Part shown: positions 8,702 through 17,576 of the stretch, piece by piece | Position numbering within the stretch: position 1 is the first letter of the stretch | Layout: each line of letters begins with the position of its first letter | Assembly: GCF_900112895.1 (NCBI RefSeq) | Contig: NZ_FONL01000002.1 | Span: forward strand, 62,001-126,000 | DNA from: Succiniclasticum ruminis DSM 9236 | GTDB taxonomy: Bacteria; Bacillota; Negativicutes; Acidaminococcales; Acidaminococcaceae | Reading direction: 5' to 3' | DNA: 64,000 nt | Made by a program: the position numbers and the translations under genes | The notes under the pieces: generated by a model | Databases searched by the model: none | What the model was told of the DNA's origin: nothing | The model's input: the letters and a program-made list of their open reading frames with translations, nothing else

Positions 8702-9451
8702 ATGAGCAGTATTATTTCAATGAAACAGTTGCTGGAAGCCGGCGTACACTTCGGTCATCAGACCCGTCGCTGGAATCCCAAAATGGCGAAGTACATCTTC
8801 ACCGAACGTAACGGTATCTACATCATCGACCTGCAGAAGACCGTTAAAAAAGTTGACGAAGCGTACAACTTTATCCGTGAAACTGCACAGAACGGAGGCA
8901 GCATTCTGTTCGTCGGCACTAAAAAGCAGGCTCAGGAAGCCATGCGCGAAGAAGCTGTCCGCTGCAACCAGTATTATGTTAATGAACGTTGGCTGGGCGG
9001 CATGATGACCAACTTCAAGACTATCCAGAAGAGGGTAACCCGTCTGCGTCAGCTGGAAAAGATGGAAGAAGACGGAACTTTTGACGTTCTGCCTAAAAAA
9101 GAAGTGCTGGGTCTGCGTCATGAAATGGAAAAACTGAACCGGAATCTGGGCGGCATCAAAGAAATGAAAAAATTGCCGGCAGCTCTGTTTGTAGTTGATC
9201 CCCGCAAAGAACACATCGCGGTTCTGGAAGCCCGCAAGCTGAATATTCCTATCGTTGCTACCGTAGATACAAACTGCGATCCTGACGAAGTGGATTACGT
9301 AATCCCGGCTAATGACGATGCCATCCGCGCCGTACGCTTACTGGCCAGCAAGATGGCTGACGCTGTTCTGGAAGGACGCCAGGGCCAGCAGACCGCTGAA
9401 GCGGAAACTGCCGACGTTCCGGCAGAAGAAACTGCTGCAGAGGCTGAATAA
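8702..9451 (+). CDS. rpsB: 30S ribosomal protein S2
   Basis: 249 aa. The ATG at 8702 follows AGGAGG and gives the family N-terminus [20 protein letters not shown]; an upstream in-frame ATG at 8642 would add 20 unrelated residues. S2 binds the platform/body junction of the small subunit. Family motifs [45 protein letters not shown] and [17 protein letters not shown] are all present. The C-terminus has an acidic Ala/Glu/Thr-rich tail after about residue 225. The classic rpsB-tsf pair follows, separated by a hairpin. Confidence 0.98.
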   Translation: MSSIISMKQLLEAGVHFGHQTRRWNPKMAKYIFTERNGIYIIDLQKTVKKVDEAYNFIRETAQNGGSILFVGTKKQAQEAMREEAVRCNQYYVNERWLGGMMTNFKTIQKRVTRLRQLEKMEEDGTFDVLPKKEVLGLRHEMEKLNRNLGGIKEMKKLPAALFVVDPRKEHIAVLEARKLNIPIVATVDTNCDPDEVDYVIPANDDAIRAVRLLASKMADAVLEGRQGQQTAEAETADVPAEETAAEAE

Positions 9452-9497
9452 TTTTACATCTGGTTTTCGGTTCCGAAACCTTTATGTGATGCTCTCG

Positions 9498-9523
9498 AAA
9501 GGGAACCCGTCGTGGTTCCCTTT
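9498..9523 (+). terminator. Hairpin between rpsB and tsf
   Basis: AAAGGGAACC (9498-9507), six-base loop, GGTTCCCTTT (9514-9523), then ATTTTAC. The short T-tract suggests a partial terminator that lowers tsf relative to rpsB, or an RNA-processing hairpin. Confidence 0.65.
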
Positions 9524-9575
9524 ATTTTACTGTAAAATAAACATTAAACTTTTTGATATTCAGGAGGATTAAAAT

Positions 9576-10457
9576 ATGGCACAGATTACGGCTGCAATTG
9601 TTAAAGAACTGCGTGAACGTACCGGCGCAGGCATGATGGACTGCAAAAAAGCCCTCGTAGCTACCGAAGGCGATATGGAAAAAGCAATTGACTTCCTGCG
9701 TGAAAAAGGCCTGTCCCAGGCTGCAAAGAAAGCCGGCCGCGTAGCAGCAGAAGGCGCTGTAGTAGCCTATGTTGCTGAAGATGGAAAAACCGGCGCAATC
9801 GTAGAAGTTAACTGCGAAACCGACTTTGTAGGCAAAAATGAAAACTTCCAGGCACTGGCGAAATCCATTGCCGAACTTATCGTGAAAACAAATCCGGCTG
9901 ATGTGGATACCCTGCTGGCTTCCGAACTGGATGGCAAAGCAGTAAAAGATGTTGTTACTGAAGCCATTGCAAAAATCGGTGAAAACATTTCCGTTCGCCG
10001 TTTTGTCCGTTATGAAAGCGCAGAAGGCCTGGTTTACAGCTACATTCACGGTGGCGGCAAGATTGGTGTTCTGGTTGACATGAAGGGCGGAGACGCTGAG
10101 CTCGGCAAAGATGTTGCCATGCAGGTTGCTGCTGCCAATCCCCAGTTCTTAAACCGCAATGAAGTTCCTGCTTCCGAACTGGAACACGAAAAAGAGATTC
10201 TGACCGAACAGGCCCGCAACGAGGGCAAACCGGAAAATATCATCGCCAAGATGGTAATCGGCCGTATCAACAAATACTATAAGGAAGTCTGCCTGGTTGA
10301 CCAGGAATTTATCCGTGACGGTGATCTGACCATCAGCAAACTGCTGAAATCCAAGAATGCGGATGTTGCCCGTTTCGCCCGCTTCCAGTTAGGTGAAGGC
10401 ATTGAAAAGAAGAAAGAAAACTTCGCCGAAGAAGTTGCTGCCTTTGTAAATAAATAA
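9576..10457 (+). CDS. tsf: Elongation factor Ts
   Basis: 293 aa, ribosome site CAGGAGG. EF-Ts exchanges GDP for GTP on EF-Tu. The N-terminal UBA-like domain (about 1-50) shows VKELRERTGAGMMDCKKAL, and the core has the EF-Tu-contacting TDFVGKNENFQALA. The dimerisation/core repeats follow: YIHGGGKIGVLVDM, DVAMQVAAANPQFLNR, and the C-terminal LVDQEFIRDGDLTISKLL. Length is normal. A strong terminator follows, so rpsB-tsf is a unit separate from pyrH. Confidence 0.98.
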   Translation: MAQITAAIVKELRERTGAGMMDCKKALVATEGDMEKAIDFLREKGLSQAAKKAGRVAAEGAVVAYVAEDGKTGAIVEVNCETDFVGKNENFQALAKSIAELIVKTNPADVDTLLASELDGKAVKDVVTEAIAKIGENISVRRFVRYESAEGLVYSYIHGGGKIGVLVDMKGGDAELGKDVAMQVAAANPQFLNRNEVPASELEHEKEILTEQARNEGKPENIIAKMVIGRINKYYKEVCLVDQEFIRDGDLTISKLLKSKNADVARFARFQLGEGIEKKKENFAEEVAAFVNK

Positions 10458-10468
10458 TCCGGTTTTAT

Positions 10469-10501
10469 AAAAAGACTGCAAATCCGTTGCAGTCTTTTTT
10501 T
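10469..10501 (+). terminator. tsf terminator
   Basis: AAAAAGACTGCAA (10469-10481), five-base loop, TTGCAGTCTTTTT (10487-10499), T-run. A textbook rho-independent terminator. Confidence 0.92.
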
Positions 10502-10581
10502 ATAGGCTGGATTACAGGCAATACAAACAATAATGTTGGCGTTTTTTCACAAATTCAGTGGCATTTATGGTGTTCTGCTAT

Positions 10582-10609
10582 TTTTCAAAAGCGCAGGATG
10601 TGGTATAAT
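10582..10609 (+). promoter_or_regulatory. pyrH promoter with extended -10
   Basis: TATAAT at 10604-10609 is preceded by TG at the extended -10 position (TGGTATAAT). The -35 is weak (TTTTCA at 10582-10587, 16 bases away). It drives the pyrH-frr operon about 80 bases downstream. Confidence 0.65.
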
Positions 10610-10678
10610 GTTATGAGTAATTTCTGCAAATACCATCTTTCCGTAATTTAGTTAGCGAATGACTATAAAGATAATTAG

Positions 10679-11416
<738 letters not shown>

Positions 11417-11418
11417 TC

Positions 11419-11982
11419 ATGGCTACGATTGAGGAACTCTTGACAACAAACGAAGAAAAAATGAAAAAAACAATTTCCTATCTTCGTGAGGATCTGGCCG
11501 GCTTGCGGGCAGGCCGGGCAACTCCGGCGTTGCTGAATAAGATTACAGTGGATTATTACGGAACTCCCACGCCCATCAACCAGGTTGCCAACATCGGTGT
11601 GCCGGAACCCCGCATGATTGTAATCACCCCCTGGGAGAAAACTATGATCAAAGCGATTTCCAAGGCAATCATGACGTCGGATTTGGGTCTGAACCCCAAC
11701 ACAGACGGCTCCGTAATCCGTTTAAACCTTCCCCAGCTGACGGAAGAACGCAGAAAAGAACTTGTAAAAACCGCCAATAAGCGTACGGAAGAAGCCCGTG
11801 TAAGCATCCGTAACATGCGCCGTGATATTATCGACGGCATCAAGAAGGCTGAAAAAGCGAAGGAAATTACCGAAGATGATTCCAAGGACGGTCAGGATAA
11901 GGCGCAGAAACTGACCGACAAGATGATGAAAGAAATCGATAAAGTAATCGAAGCGAAAGAAAAAGAAATCATGGAAGTGTAA
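11419..11982 (+). CDS. frr: Ribosome recycling factor
   Basis: 187 aa. I choose the ATG at 11419 because it lies nine bases after AGGAGG (11404-11409); the ATG at 11413 overlaps the pyrH stop but is only three bases from that site. RRF splits post-termination ribosomes together with EF-G. Visible are MKKTISYLREDLAGLRAGRA, the hinge and domain II (VDYYGTPTPINQVANIGVPE), and the long-helix motif INLPQLTEERRKELVKTANK-like sequence, here with RLNLPQLTEERRKELVK. The C-terminal helix is Lys/Glu-rich as usual. Confidence 0.97.
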   Translation: MATIEELLTTNEEKMKKTISYLREDLAGLRAGRATPALLNKITVDYYGTPTPINQVANIGVPEPRMIVITPWEKTMIKAISKAIMTSDLGLNPNTDGSVIRLNLPQLTEERRKELVKTANKRTEEARVSIRNMRRDIIDGIKKAEKAKEITEDDSKDGQDKAQKLTDKMMKEIDKVIEAKEKEIMEV

Positions 11983-11986
11983 CCAT

Positions 11987-12211
11987 ATGCCAGATGTTCT
12001 TGCCCTGCCGCTTTCTGAAGCGGTAAAAATGCTGCAGGCTGCCGGCTGGGATTATCAGGTGGTACGTATTTCTTCCGCATACCGGCATGACAATACAGAT
12101 AATTGCCGTATGGAAGAGTATGTTGTCAGGCAGCAGGAGCTGGCTGACCATAGAATGCTTTTGAGTACAATTATGAAGAGGAGAAAGGAGGTGCTCGAGC
12201 ATGGCTTATAA
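11987..12211 (+). CDS. Small hypothetical protein, 74 aa
   Basis: It starts four bases after the frr stop, with GGAAGTG upstream, and its end overlaps the ferredoxin start by 11 bases. The first 25 residues (PLSEAVKMLQAAGWDYQVVR) have the helix-then-strand pattern of a PASTA-like unit; the remainder is charged. I do not recognise a family. Tight packing between two real genes supports translation, and coupling to the ferredoxin is plausible. Function is unknown. Confidence 0.6.
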   Translation: MPDVLALPLSEAVKMLQAAGWDYQVVRISSAYRHDNTDNCRMEEYVVRQQELADHRMLLSTIMKRRKEVLEHGL

Positions 12212-12377
12212 AATTGATACCGACGCTTGCGTAGGCTGCGGCACTTGTGCCAGCACTTGCCCCGTTGGCGCACCGAAAGAAAATGGTGAAGGCAAATACC
12301 AGATCACTGCCGATGAATGTGTAGAATGCGGCGCTTGCGCAGCTAACTGTCCGGTTGGCGCTATTTCCCAGGAATAA
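12201..12377 (+). CDS. 2[4Fe-4S] ferredoxin
   Basis: 58 aa from the ATG at 12201, with a very strong AAAGGAGGTG site. Two cluster motifs are complete: CVGCGTCASTCPVG and CVECGACAANCPVG, each of the CxxCxxCxxxCP type. This is a small clostridial-type low-potential electron carrier of the cytoplasm. It lies inside the frr-uppS interval and is followed by a hairpin. Electron supply to the [4Fe-4S] enzyme IspG (16.5 kb) is a reasonable guess from pathway and position, not shown by sequence. Confidence 0.95.
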   Translation: MAYKIDTDACVGCGTCASTCPVGAPKENGEGKYQITADECVECGACAANCPVGAISQE

Positions 12378-12392
12378 TTTTTTGCGACAAAA

Positions 12393-12428
12393 CTCCCCTT
12401 CTGTTTCTGCAGGAGGGGAGGCACATTT
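12393..12428 (+). terminator. Terminator after the ferredoxin
   Basis: CTCCCCTTCTG (12393-12403) pairs with CAGGAGGGGAG (12410-12420) with one wobble, followed by GCACATTTTTC. Confidence 0.7.
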
Positions 12429-12454
12429 TTCTTTATGATCAAGGATGTTAATCT

Positions 12455-13240
12455 ATGTTTAACACTTTATTTTTAAAGCCGGTTCGTTCCATGCCCGCCA
12501 AAGTCTCGATGAATGTCGACGGTCTGGATATGGATAATATCCCGCAACATGTGGCAATCATAATGGACGGTAACGGACGCTGGGCCAAAGCCCGCGGCAA
12601 AATCCGTACACAGGGCCATAAAGTGGGCGCCGAAACGCTTAAAACCATTGTACGGGCAGCCGATACGCTGGGAATCAAAGCCATTACAGCGTACGCTTTT
12701 TCTACAGAGAACTGGAAGCGACCCGTAACAGAAGTGCATTTTATTATGGAGTTGTTAAGCCGGTATCTCACTTCTGAGATTGAAGAGTTTAAGGAAAACA
12801 ATGTGCAGGTCCGGTTCATGGGCTCCAGGGAAGGGCTGCCTGATATAGTAACAGAAAAGATGGACCACGCTATTGAAGAAACTAAGAATGATACCGGGAT
12901 CATTTTAAATCTGGCAATTAATTACGGTGGGCAGGCAGAAATCTTACATGCAGTCAAATCCATTGCGCAGCAGGTTGCAGACGGTACGCTGAAGGTTGAA
13001 GACATTGATGCTCCCGTATTTGAAAATAATTTATATTCCAAAGGGCTTCCGGCCCCTGATTTACTGATCAGGACAGGCGGGGACCTGCGGGTCAGCAACT
13101 TTTTATTATGGCAGATTGCCTATTCAGAAATCTGGACAACTCAGGTCTTCTGGCCTGATTTTACCCCCGATATGCTGGTTGAAGCCATTAAGATGTATCA
13201 GAAACGGGAACGCCGGTTTGGCGGGCTTGTCCAGAAATAA
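12455..13240 (+). CDS. uppS: Undecaprenyl diphosphate synthase
   Basis: 261 aa, AAGGATG ribosome site. UppS is a cis-prenyltransferase that adds eight isoprene units to FPP, making the lipid carrier of wall synthesis. The catalytic motif HVAIIMDGNGRWAKARG carries the Mg2+-binding Asp. Other motifs are ITAYAFSTENWKRP and the C-terminal LPAPDLLIRTGGDLRVSNFL with WPDF. The N-terminus is about 25 residues longer than in many homologues, and a later start (MNVDGLDMDNIPQ) is possible. It opens the block uppS-cdsA-dxr-rseP-ispG-proS. Confidence 0.97.
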   Translation: MFNTLFLKPVRSMPAKVSMNVDGLDMDNIPQHVAIIMDGNGRWAKARGKIRTQGHKVGAETLKTIVRAADTLGIKAITAYAFSTENWKRPVTEVHFIMELLSRYLTSEIEEFKENNVQVRFMGSREGLPDIVTEKMDHAIEETKNDTGIILNLAINYGGQAEILHAVKSIAQQVADGTLKVEDIDAPVFENNLYSKGLPAPDLLIRTGGDLRVSNFLLWQIAYSEIWTTQVFWPDFTPDMLVEAIKMYQKRERRFGGLVQK

Positions 13241-13259
13241 CGCAAAGGTTGGATTAATT

Positions 13260-14090
13260 TTGTTTAAACGTATTTTAACGGCAATTGTGGGAATTCCGGT
13301 TGCTGTTTTTCTGGTGACAAAGGGCGGTCTTTTATTTGCTGCCGCTGTTTTTATTTTGGCGTTGGCGGCCTGGCGGGAATACGCCCGGATGGCCGGTGCC
13401 AAAGATGTTCATACTTACATACTGACGTCGTTTCTTCCTTCCATGCTGCTGGTTTGCGCAGCAGGTCTCGGTAAAGTCGGATATTTTATGCCGATATTGA
13501 CATTTGCAGTGCTTGGCATTTTATTTGAAGGGCTTTACCGGCACTGCAAATGCGGTGAACTAAACTGGCCGCTGCACGTTTCCAACTCACTGCTGGCATT
13601 GTTATATGTGGGACTGTTATTTGCACATATTCCCCTGATCCGTGAGTATTCCCCGGAGACTGTCAATTATTTGGGAATGGATTTTTCAAGGGGTGAACTT
13701 GCGTTGTGGATGGTATTGCTGGGCACCTGGGCAAGCGATACATTTGCCTATTTCTTTGGTATTGCTTTCGGAAAACATAAATTTTGTTCTGTAAGTCCGA
13801 AAAAATCAATGGAAGGCGCTGTTGCCGGCTTTATCTTTGCTTTTGCGGTAACAGGAGGAATTGCGTATCACGGGCTGCATACCGGACTGCTGCCAGCGGT
13901 CTTAACAGGATTAACGGTAGCGTTTTTCGCTCCTGTCGGAGATTTGATCGAATCCGTGCTAAAACGTTCTTTTGACATTAAAGATTCCGGCAATTTCTTT
14001 CCCGGCCACGGCGGAGTGTTAGACCGTTTTGACAGTCTGTTGTTTGCCGTACCTGCTGTATATTATGTAATGAAACTAATGGGTATTTAG
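13260..14090 (+). CDS. cdsA: Phosphatidate cytidylyltransferase
   Basis: 276 aa from a TTG at 13260, giving MFKRILTAIVGIPVAVFLVT; the longer open frame into uppS is not needed. CdsA makes CDP-diacylglycerol from phosphatidate and CTP in the membrane. About seven or eight hydrophobic segments are seen. The family signature is at the end: SFDIKDSGNFFPGHGGVLDR plus FDSLLFAVP, and LGTWASDTFAYFFGIAFGKH lies in the middle. The AAAGG site is 11 bases away, so translation may be modest. The gene sits in the conserved uppS-cdsA-dxr order. Confidence 0.96.
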   Translation: MFKRILTAIVGIPVAVFLVTKGGLLFAAAVFILALAAWREYARMAGAKDVHTYILTSFLPSMLLVCAAGLGKVGYFMPILTFAVLGILFEGLYRHCKCGELNWPLHVSNSLLALLYVGLLFAHIPLIREYSPETVNYLGMDFSRGELALWMVLLGTWASDTFAYFFGIAFGKHKFCSVSPKKSMEGAVAGFIFAFAVTGGIAYHGLHTGLLPAVLTGLTVAFFAPVGDLIESVLKRSFDIKDSGNFFPGHGGVLDRFDSLLFAVPAVYYVMKLMGI

Positions 14091-14106
14091 CATTTCGGGG
14101 TTTACA

Positions 14107-15294
14107 ATGAAAAACATTTCTGTATTGGGCAGTACCGGTTCTATTGGCAGGCAGACACTGGAAGTTGCGGCTGCCAATCCGGAAAAACTGAAGATCCGGG
14201 TACTGGCGGCACACTCGAGTGTAAGCCTTATGCTGCGGCAGATTGAGGATTTTCATCCGGATTTTGCGGTTTTAACAGACAAGAAAGCTGCTGCGGAGTT
14301 GCAGCGGCAATACCGCGGGAAAACGGAAATCTTAAGCGGTCAGGAAGGCTTGCTTGCCGCTGCCACTTATGAAAATGTGGATACTGTACTGGGCGCTATG
14401 GTTGGTTACGCCGGTCTTCGTCCTACATTGGCCGCCATAAAAGCGGGCAAGGATATTGCCCTTGCCAATAAAGAGACACTGGTGGCCGCAGGCCATATTG
14501 TCATGCAGGCCGTAAAAGATAACAACGTAAGCCTGCTGCCCGTTGATAGTGAGCACAGCGCTATATTCCAATCTCTGCGGGGAGGGTATCATCCCTGTCT
14601 TTCTTTTGCGGAAAAGGAAAGGAATAACAGTGAAGTCAGACGTCTGATACTGACTGCTTCCGGGGGACCTTTCCGGGGTAAAACCAGAGAAGAACTGAAG
14701 CATGTTACTCTTGCCCAATGCTTAAAACATCCGAACTGGAGCATGGGTAAAAAGGTTACCATCGACAGTTCTACGCTGGCTAATAAGGGCCTGGAAGTCA
14801 TGGAAGCCCACTGGCTGTTCAACATGCCCTATGAGAAAATCGATGTCGTCATCCATCCCCAGAGCATTGTCCATTCCCTGGTTGAATTTAAGGATGGAGC
14901 GGTGATTGCCCAATTAGGCATACCAGATATGAAGTTGCCGATTCAGTACGCGCTTTCGTATCCGCAACGGTTTGACTGTAGTTTTGGCCGGCTGGATCTG
15001 CTGCAATGCGGTAATCTGACCTTTGAAGCGCCTGACAGTGAAGCCTTTCCTTGCTTGCAGACCGCCATTGACTGCGGTAAGACGGGAGGAAGCCTGCCGT
15101 GTGCTTTTAATGCCGCGAACGAAGAATGCGTAACGGCATTTTTAGAAGAAAAAATTTCATATCTGGATATCCCGGAAATCGTAAAACGTGTTGTAGACTC
15201 CCATGTCGTCATTCCGCGTCCCTCTCTGGATGAAATCGAGGAAACGGACCGGACTGTCCGCATAAAAACAAAAAAAATGATCAGTCTCCAATAA
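14107..15294 (+). CDS. dxr: 1-deoxy-D-xylulose 5-phosphate reductoisomerase
   Basis: 395 aa. Dxr converts DXP to 2-C-methyl-D-erythritol 4-phosphate with NADPH, the committing step of the MEP isoprenoid pathway. The Rossmann motif VLGSTGSIGRQTLEV is at the N-terminus. NADPH and metal/substrate segments follow: ALANKETLVAAG, LLPVDSEHSAIFQSL, LTASGGPFRG, and the flexible loop HPNWSMGKKVTIDSSTLANK. NAANEECVTAFL lies in the C-terminal domain. Sixteen bases separate it from cdsA. Confidence 0.98.
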   Translation: MKNISVLGSTGSIGRQTLEVAAANPEKLKIRVLAAHSSVSLMLRQIEDFHPDFAVLTDKKAAAELQRQYRGKTEILSGQEGLLAAATYENVDTVLGAMVGYAGLRPTLAAIKAGKDIALANKETLVAAGHIVMQAVKDNNVSLLPVDSEHSAIFQSLRGGYHPCLSFAEKERNNSEVRRLILTASGGPFRGKTREELKHVTLAQCLKHPNWSMGKKVTIDSSTLANKGLEVMEAHWLFNMPYEKIDVVIHPQSIVHSLVEFKDGAVIAQLGIPDMKLPIQYALSYPQRFDCSFGRLDLLQCGNLTFEAPDSEAFPCLQTAIDCGKTGGSLPCAFNAANEECVTAFLEEKISYLDIPEIVKRVVDSHVVIPRPSLDEIEETDRTVRIKTKKMISLQ

Positions 15295-15423
15295 ATAATT
15301 TGCGATTAAAGTATTAAAGATGCATAAAACAGCCTGACAGGTTACAGGTTGTTTATATAAACATGGTCTGCACAGTTTTGTCCATACGCAGACTTAATAG
15401 TTTTAATATAAGGAGTTTTGCAT

Positions 15424-16443
15424 TTGTTAACGGTATTAGCTTGTATTTTTGTATTTGGTATATTGGTTACGGTGCATGAATTCGGTCATTTCATCACAGC
15501 CAAGCTGACAGGGATGAAAGTGGAAGAGTTTTCCATCGGGTTCGGCCCGAACATTTATCAGCGACAGGAAGGGGAGACGCTGTATTCATTACGCATGCTT
15601 CCCTTGGGCGGTTATAATAAAATCGCCGGGATGGACCCGGAAGACCCCGAAGATCTGGAACGGGGTTTTAATTCCAAGCCGGTTGCCTCCCGAATGCTGG
15701 TCATTTTAGCCGGCTCCCTGATGAATTTTGCTTTACCGGTGCTGATTTTTTTTGGTATTTTTCTGGCATATGGCATGGAAGTGCCGCAAAACACACCCGT
15801 GTTAGGCCAGATAGTGGAAGGATATCCTGCGGCGCAAAGCGGATTAAAAGAAGGAGACAAGGTCCTTTCCATCAACGGACAGCCGGTCAGCCAATGGACG
15901 GATATACGAACCCGTCTTGCTGACGCAGGAACAAAACCTGTACCTTTTGAGATTCAAAGGGATAAAGAAAAGCTGACGGTGACAGTTACCCCTGTTTTAA
16001 ATCCGGAAACAGGAAAGCCATTTATCGGCGTGGTCTCCTCTCTGAAAAAAGTTCAGCTGACACCCTGGCAGGCTGCAGTTTCTTCTGTTACCGCCACCAA
16101 AAACATCATTAAAAACATGTATGCTTCGCTGTATCATATGGTGACCGGAAAGACTAAGGCGGAATTATCCGGTCCTGTGGGCGTGGCAAAGATGGCAGGA
16201 CAGGTAGCCCACAAGGGATTTGACATGCTGCTTCAGTTTACTGCCATGCTGAGCCTGAATCTGGCAATTATCAACTTGTTACCGCTGCCTGCACTGGACG
16301 GCGGACATTTTCTGATTTTGTTGATAGAGGCCGTTACAGGTCATAAGTTAGGGAAAACTGCCATGCAGAATATCCAGAAGGTTGGCGTAGCCATGATTTT
16401 AGCAATCACTATTTTTGCTACGTTTAAAGATTTGACTCGCTGA
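15424..16443 (+). CDS. rseP: Site-2 intramembrane zinc metalloprotease
   Basis: 339 aa from the TTG at 15424, eight bases after AAGGAG; an in-frame TTG at 15418 is only two bases from that site. RseP-type proteases cut single-pass membrane proteins inside the bilayer, such as anti-sigma factors or signal-peptide remnants. The zinc motif HEFGHF is in the first membrane segment (about residue 17). A single PDZ domain (about 118-190, VLGQIVEGYPAAQSGLKEGD) follows, and the second zinc site is LINLLPLPALDGGHF near the C-terminus. It lies between dxr and ispG, as in most Bacillota. Confidence 0.95.
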   Translation: MLTVLACIFVFGILVTVHEFGHFITAKLTGMKVEEFSIGFGPNIYQRQEGETLYSLRMLPLGGYNKIAGMDPEDPEDLERGFNSKPVASRMLVILAGSLMNFALPVLIFFGIFLAYGMEVPQNTPVLGQIVEGYPAAQSGLKEGDKVLSINGQPVSQWTDIRTRLADAGTKPVPFEIQRDKEKLTVTVTPVLNPETGKPFIGVVSSLKKVQLTPWQAAVSSVTATKNIIKNMYASLYHMVTGKTKAELSGPVGVAKMAGQVAHKGFDMLLQFTAMLSLNLAIINLLPLPALDGGHFLILLIEAVTGHKLGKTAMQNIQKVGVAMILAITIFATFKDLTR

Positions 16444-16505
16444 AAGTTTAATCATTTTTATTTGTTTCGCTATTGTTAAGACTATATCCGTTAAGAAGGT
16501 GACCC

Positions 16506-17576
16506 ATGAAACGTAGAATTACCCGGCAAATTTATGTTGGGACTGTTGCGATTGGCGGAGATGCTCCTATCGCCGTCCAATCGATGACTAATACCAAAAC
16601 ACAGGATGCCAAGGCTACGCTGGAACAGATTCATAAGCTGACAGATGCCGGCTGTGATATTATACGCTGCGCCGTGCCGGATATGGATGCTGCCCTGGCG
16701 TTAAAAGAAATTGTGCAAGGCAGTCCCATACCTGTCATTGCCGATATCCATTTCGATTACCGGCTTGCCCTGCAGGCCATTGAATCCGGCGTGCACGGAC
16801 TCCGGCTGAATCCTGGCAATATCGGCGGAACCGAAAAGGTGAAAGCGGTAGTAGAAGCTGCCAAACCGAAAAACATTCCGATCCGTATCGGCGTGAATGC
16901 CGGTTCGCTGCCGAAAGACTTACTGGAAAAATACGGTCATCCCACGGCAGAAGCTTTAGTGGAAGCGGCCTGGAGGCACATCCGTATTCTGGAAGAGATG
17001 GATTATCGCAATATAAAGATATCCCTGAAATGTCATGATGTTCCTCTTACGCTGGCAGCTTACAGACTGCTGGCATCCCAGTGTGATTATCCCTTACATG
17101 TGGGGATCACGGAAGCCGGTACGGTGAATTCCGGAATCATTAATTCTGCAGTAGGAATCGGCACGTTACTCGCAGAGGGCATTGGCGATACAATCAGAGT
17201 TTCACTGACCGGCGATCCGGTAAATGAGGTGAAGGTTGGTTTTGAAATATTAAAATCGTTAGGCCTGCGTTCATATGGCCCGACACTGATCAGTTGTCCG
17301 ACCTGCGGACGTACCAGTATTGATTTGGAAAAACTGGCAACCACTGTAGAGGCAAGGCTGGCAGATATTAAAGATTCCATCAGTGTTGCTGTCATGGGCT
17401 GTATCGTAAACGGACCCGGGGAGGCCCGGGAAGCCGATGTGGGAATTGCCGGCGGCAAAGGAGAAGGACTTGTTTTCCGCAAGGGACAGATTATTAAAAA
17501 AGTTCCGGAAGAGTGTCTGGTCAACGAGTTGTTTCATGAGATTGATAAAATTTTAGATGAGAGGAAGAATAAATAA
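16506..17576 (+). CDS. ispG: 4-hydroxy-3-methylbut-2-en-1-yl diphosphate synthase
   Basis: 356 aa, ribosome site AAGAAGGTG. IspG reduces MEcPP to HMBPP using a [4Fe-4S] cluster and low-potential electrons. The TIM barrel shows VQSMTNTKTQDAKATLEQI and PVIADIHFDYRLAL with LRLNPGNIGG. The C-terminal cluster domain has LISCPTCGRTSIDLEKL, and VMGCIVNGPGEAREADVGIA gives the third cysteine and the catalytic glutamate. It ends one base before proS. The small ferredoxin upstream could be its electron donor. Confidence 0.98.
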   Translation: MKRRITRQIYVGTVAIGGDAPIAVQSMTNTKTQDAKATLEQIHKLTDAGCDIIRCAVPDMDAALALKEIVQGSPIPVIADIHFDYRLALQAIESGVHGLRLNPGNIGGTEKVKAVVEAAKPKNIPIRIGVNAGSLPKDLLEKYGHPTAEALVEAAWRHIRILEEMDYRNIKISLKCHDVPLTLAAYRLLASQCDYPLHVGITEAGTVNSGIINSAVGIGTLLAEGIGDTIRVSLTGDPVNEVKVGFEILKSLGLRSYGPTLISCPTCGRTSIDLEKLATTVEARLADIKDSISVAVMGCIVNGPGEAREADVGIAGGKGEGLVFRKGQIIKKVPEECLVNELFHEIDKILDERKNK

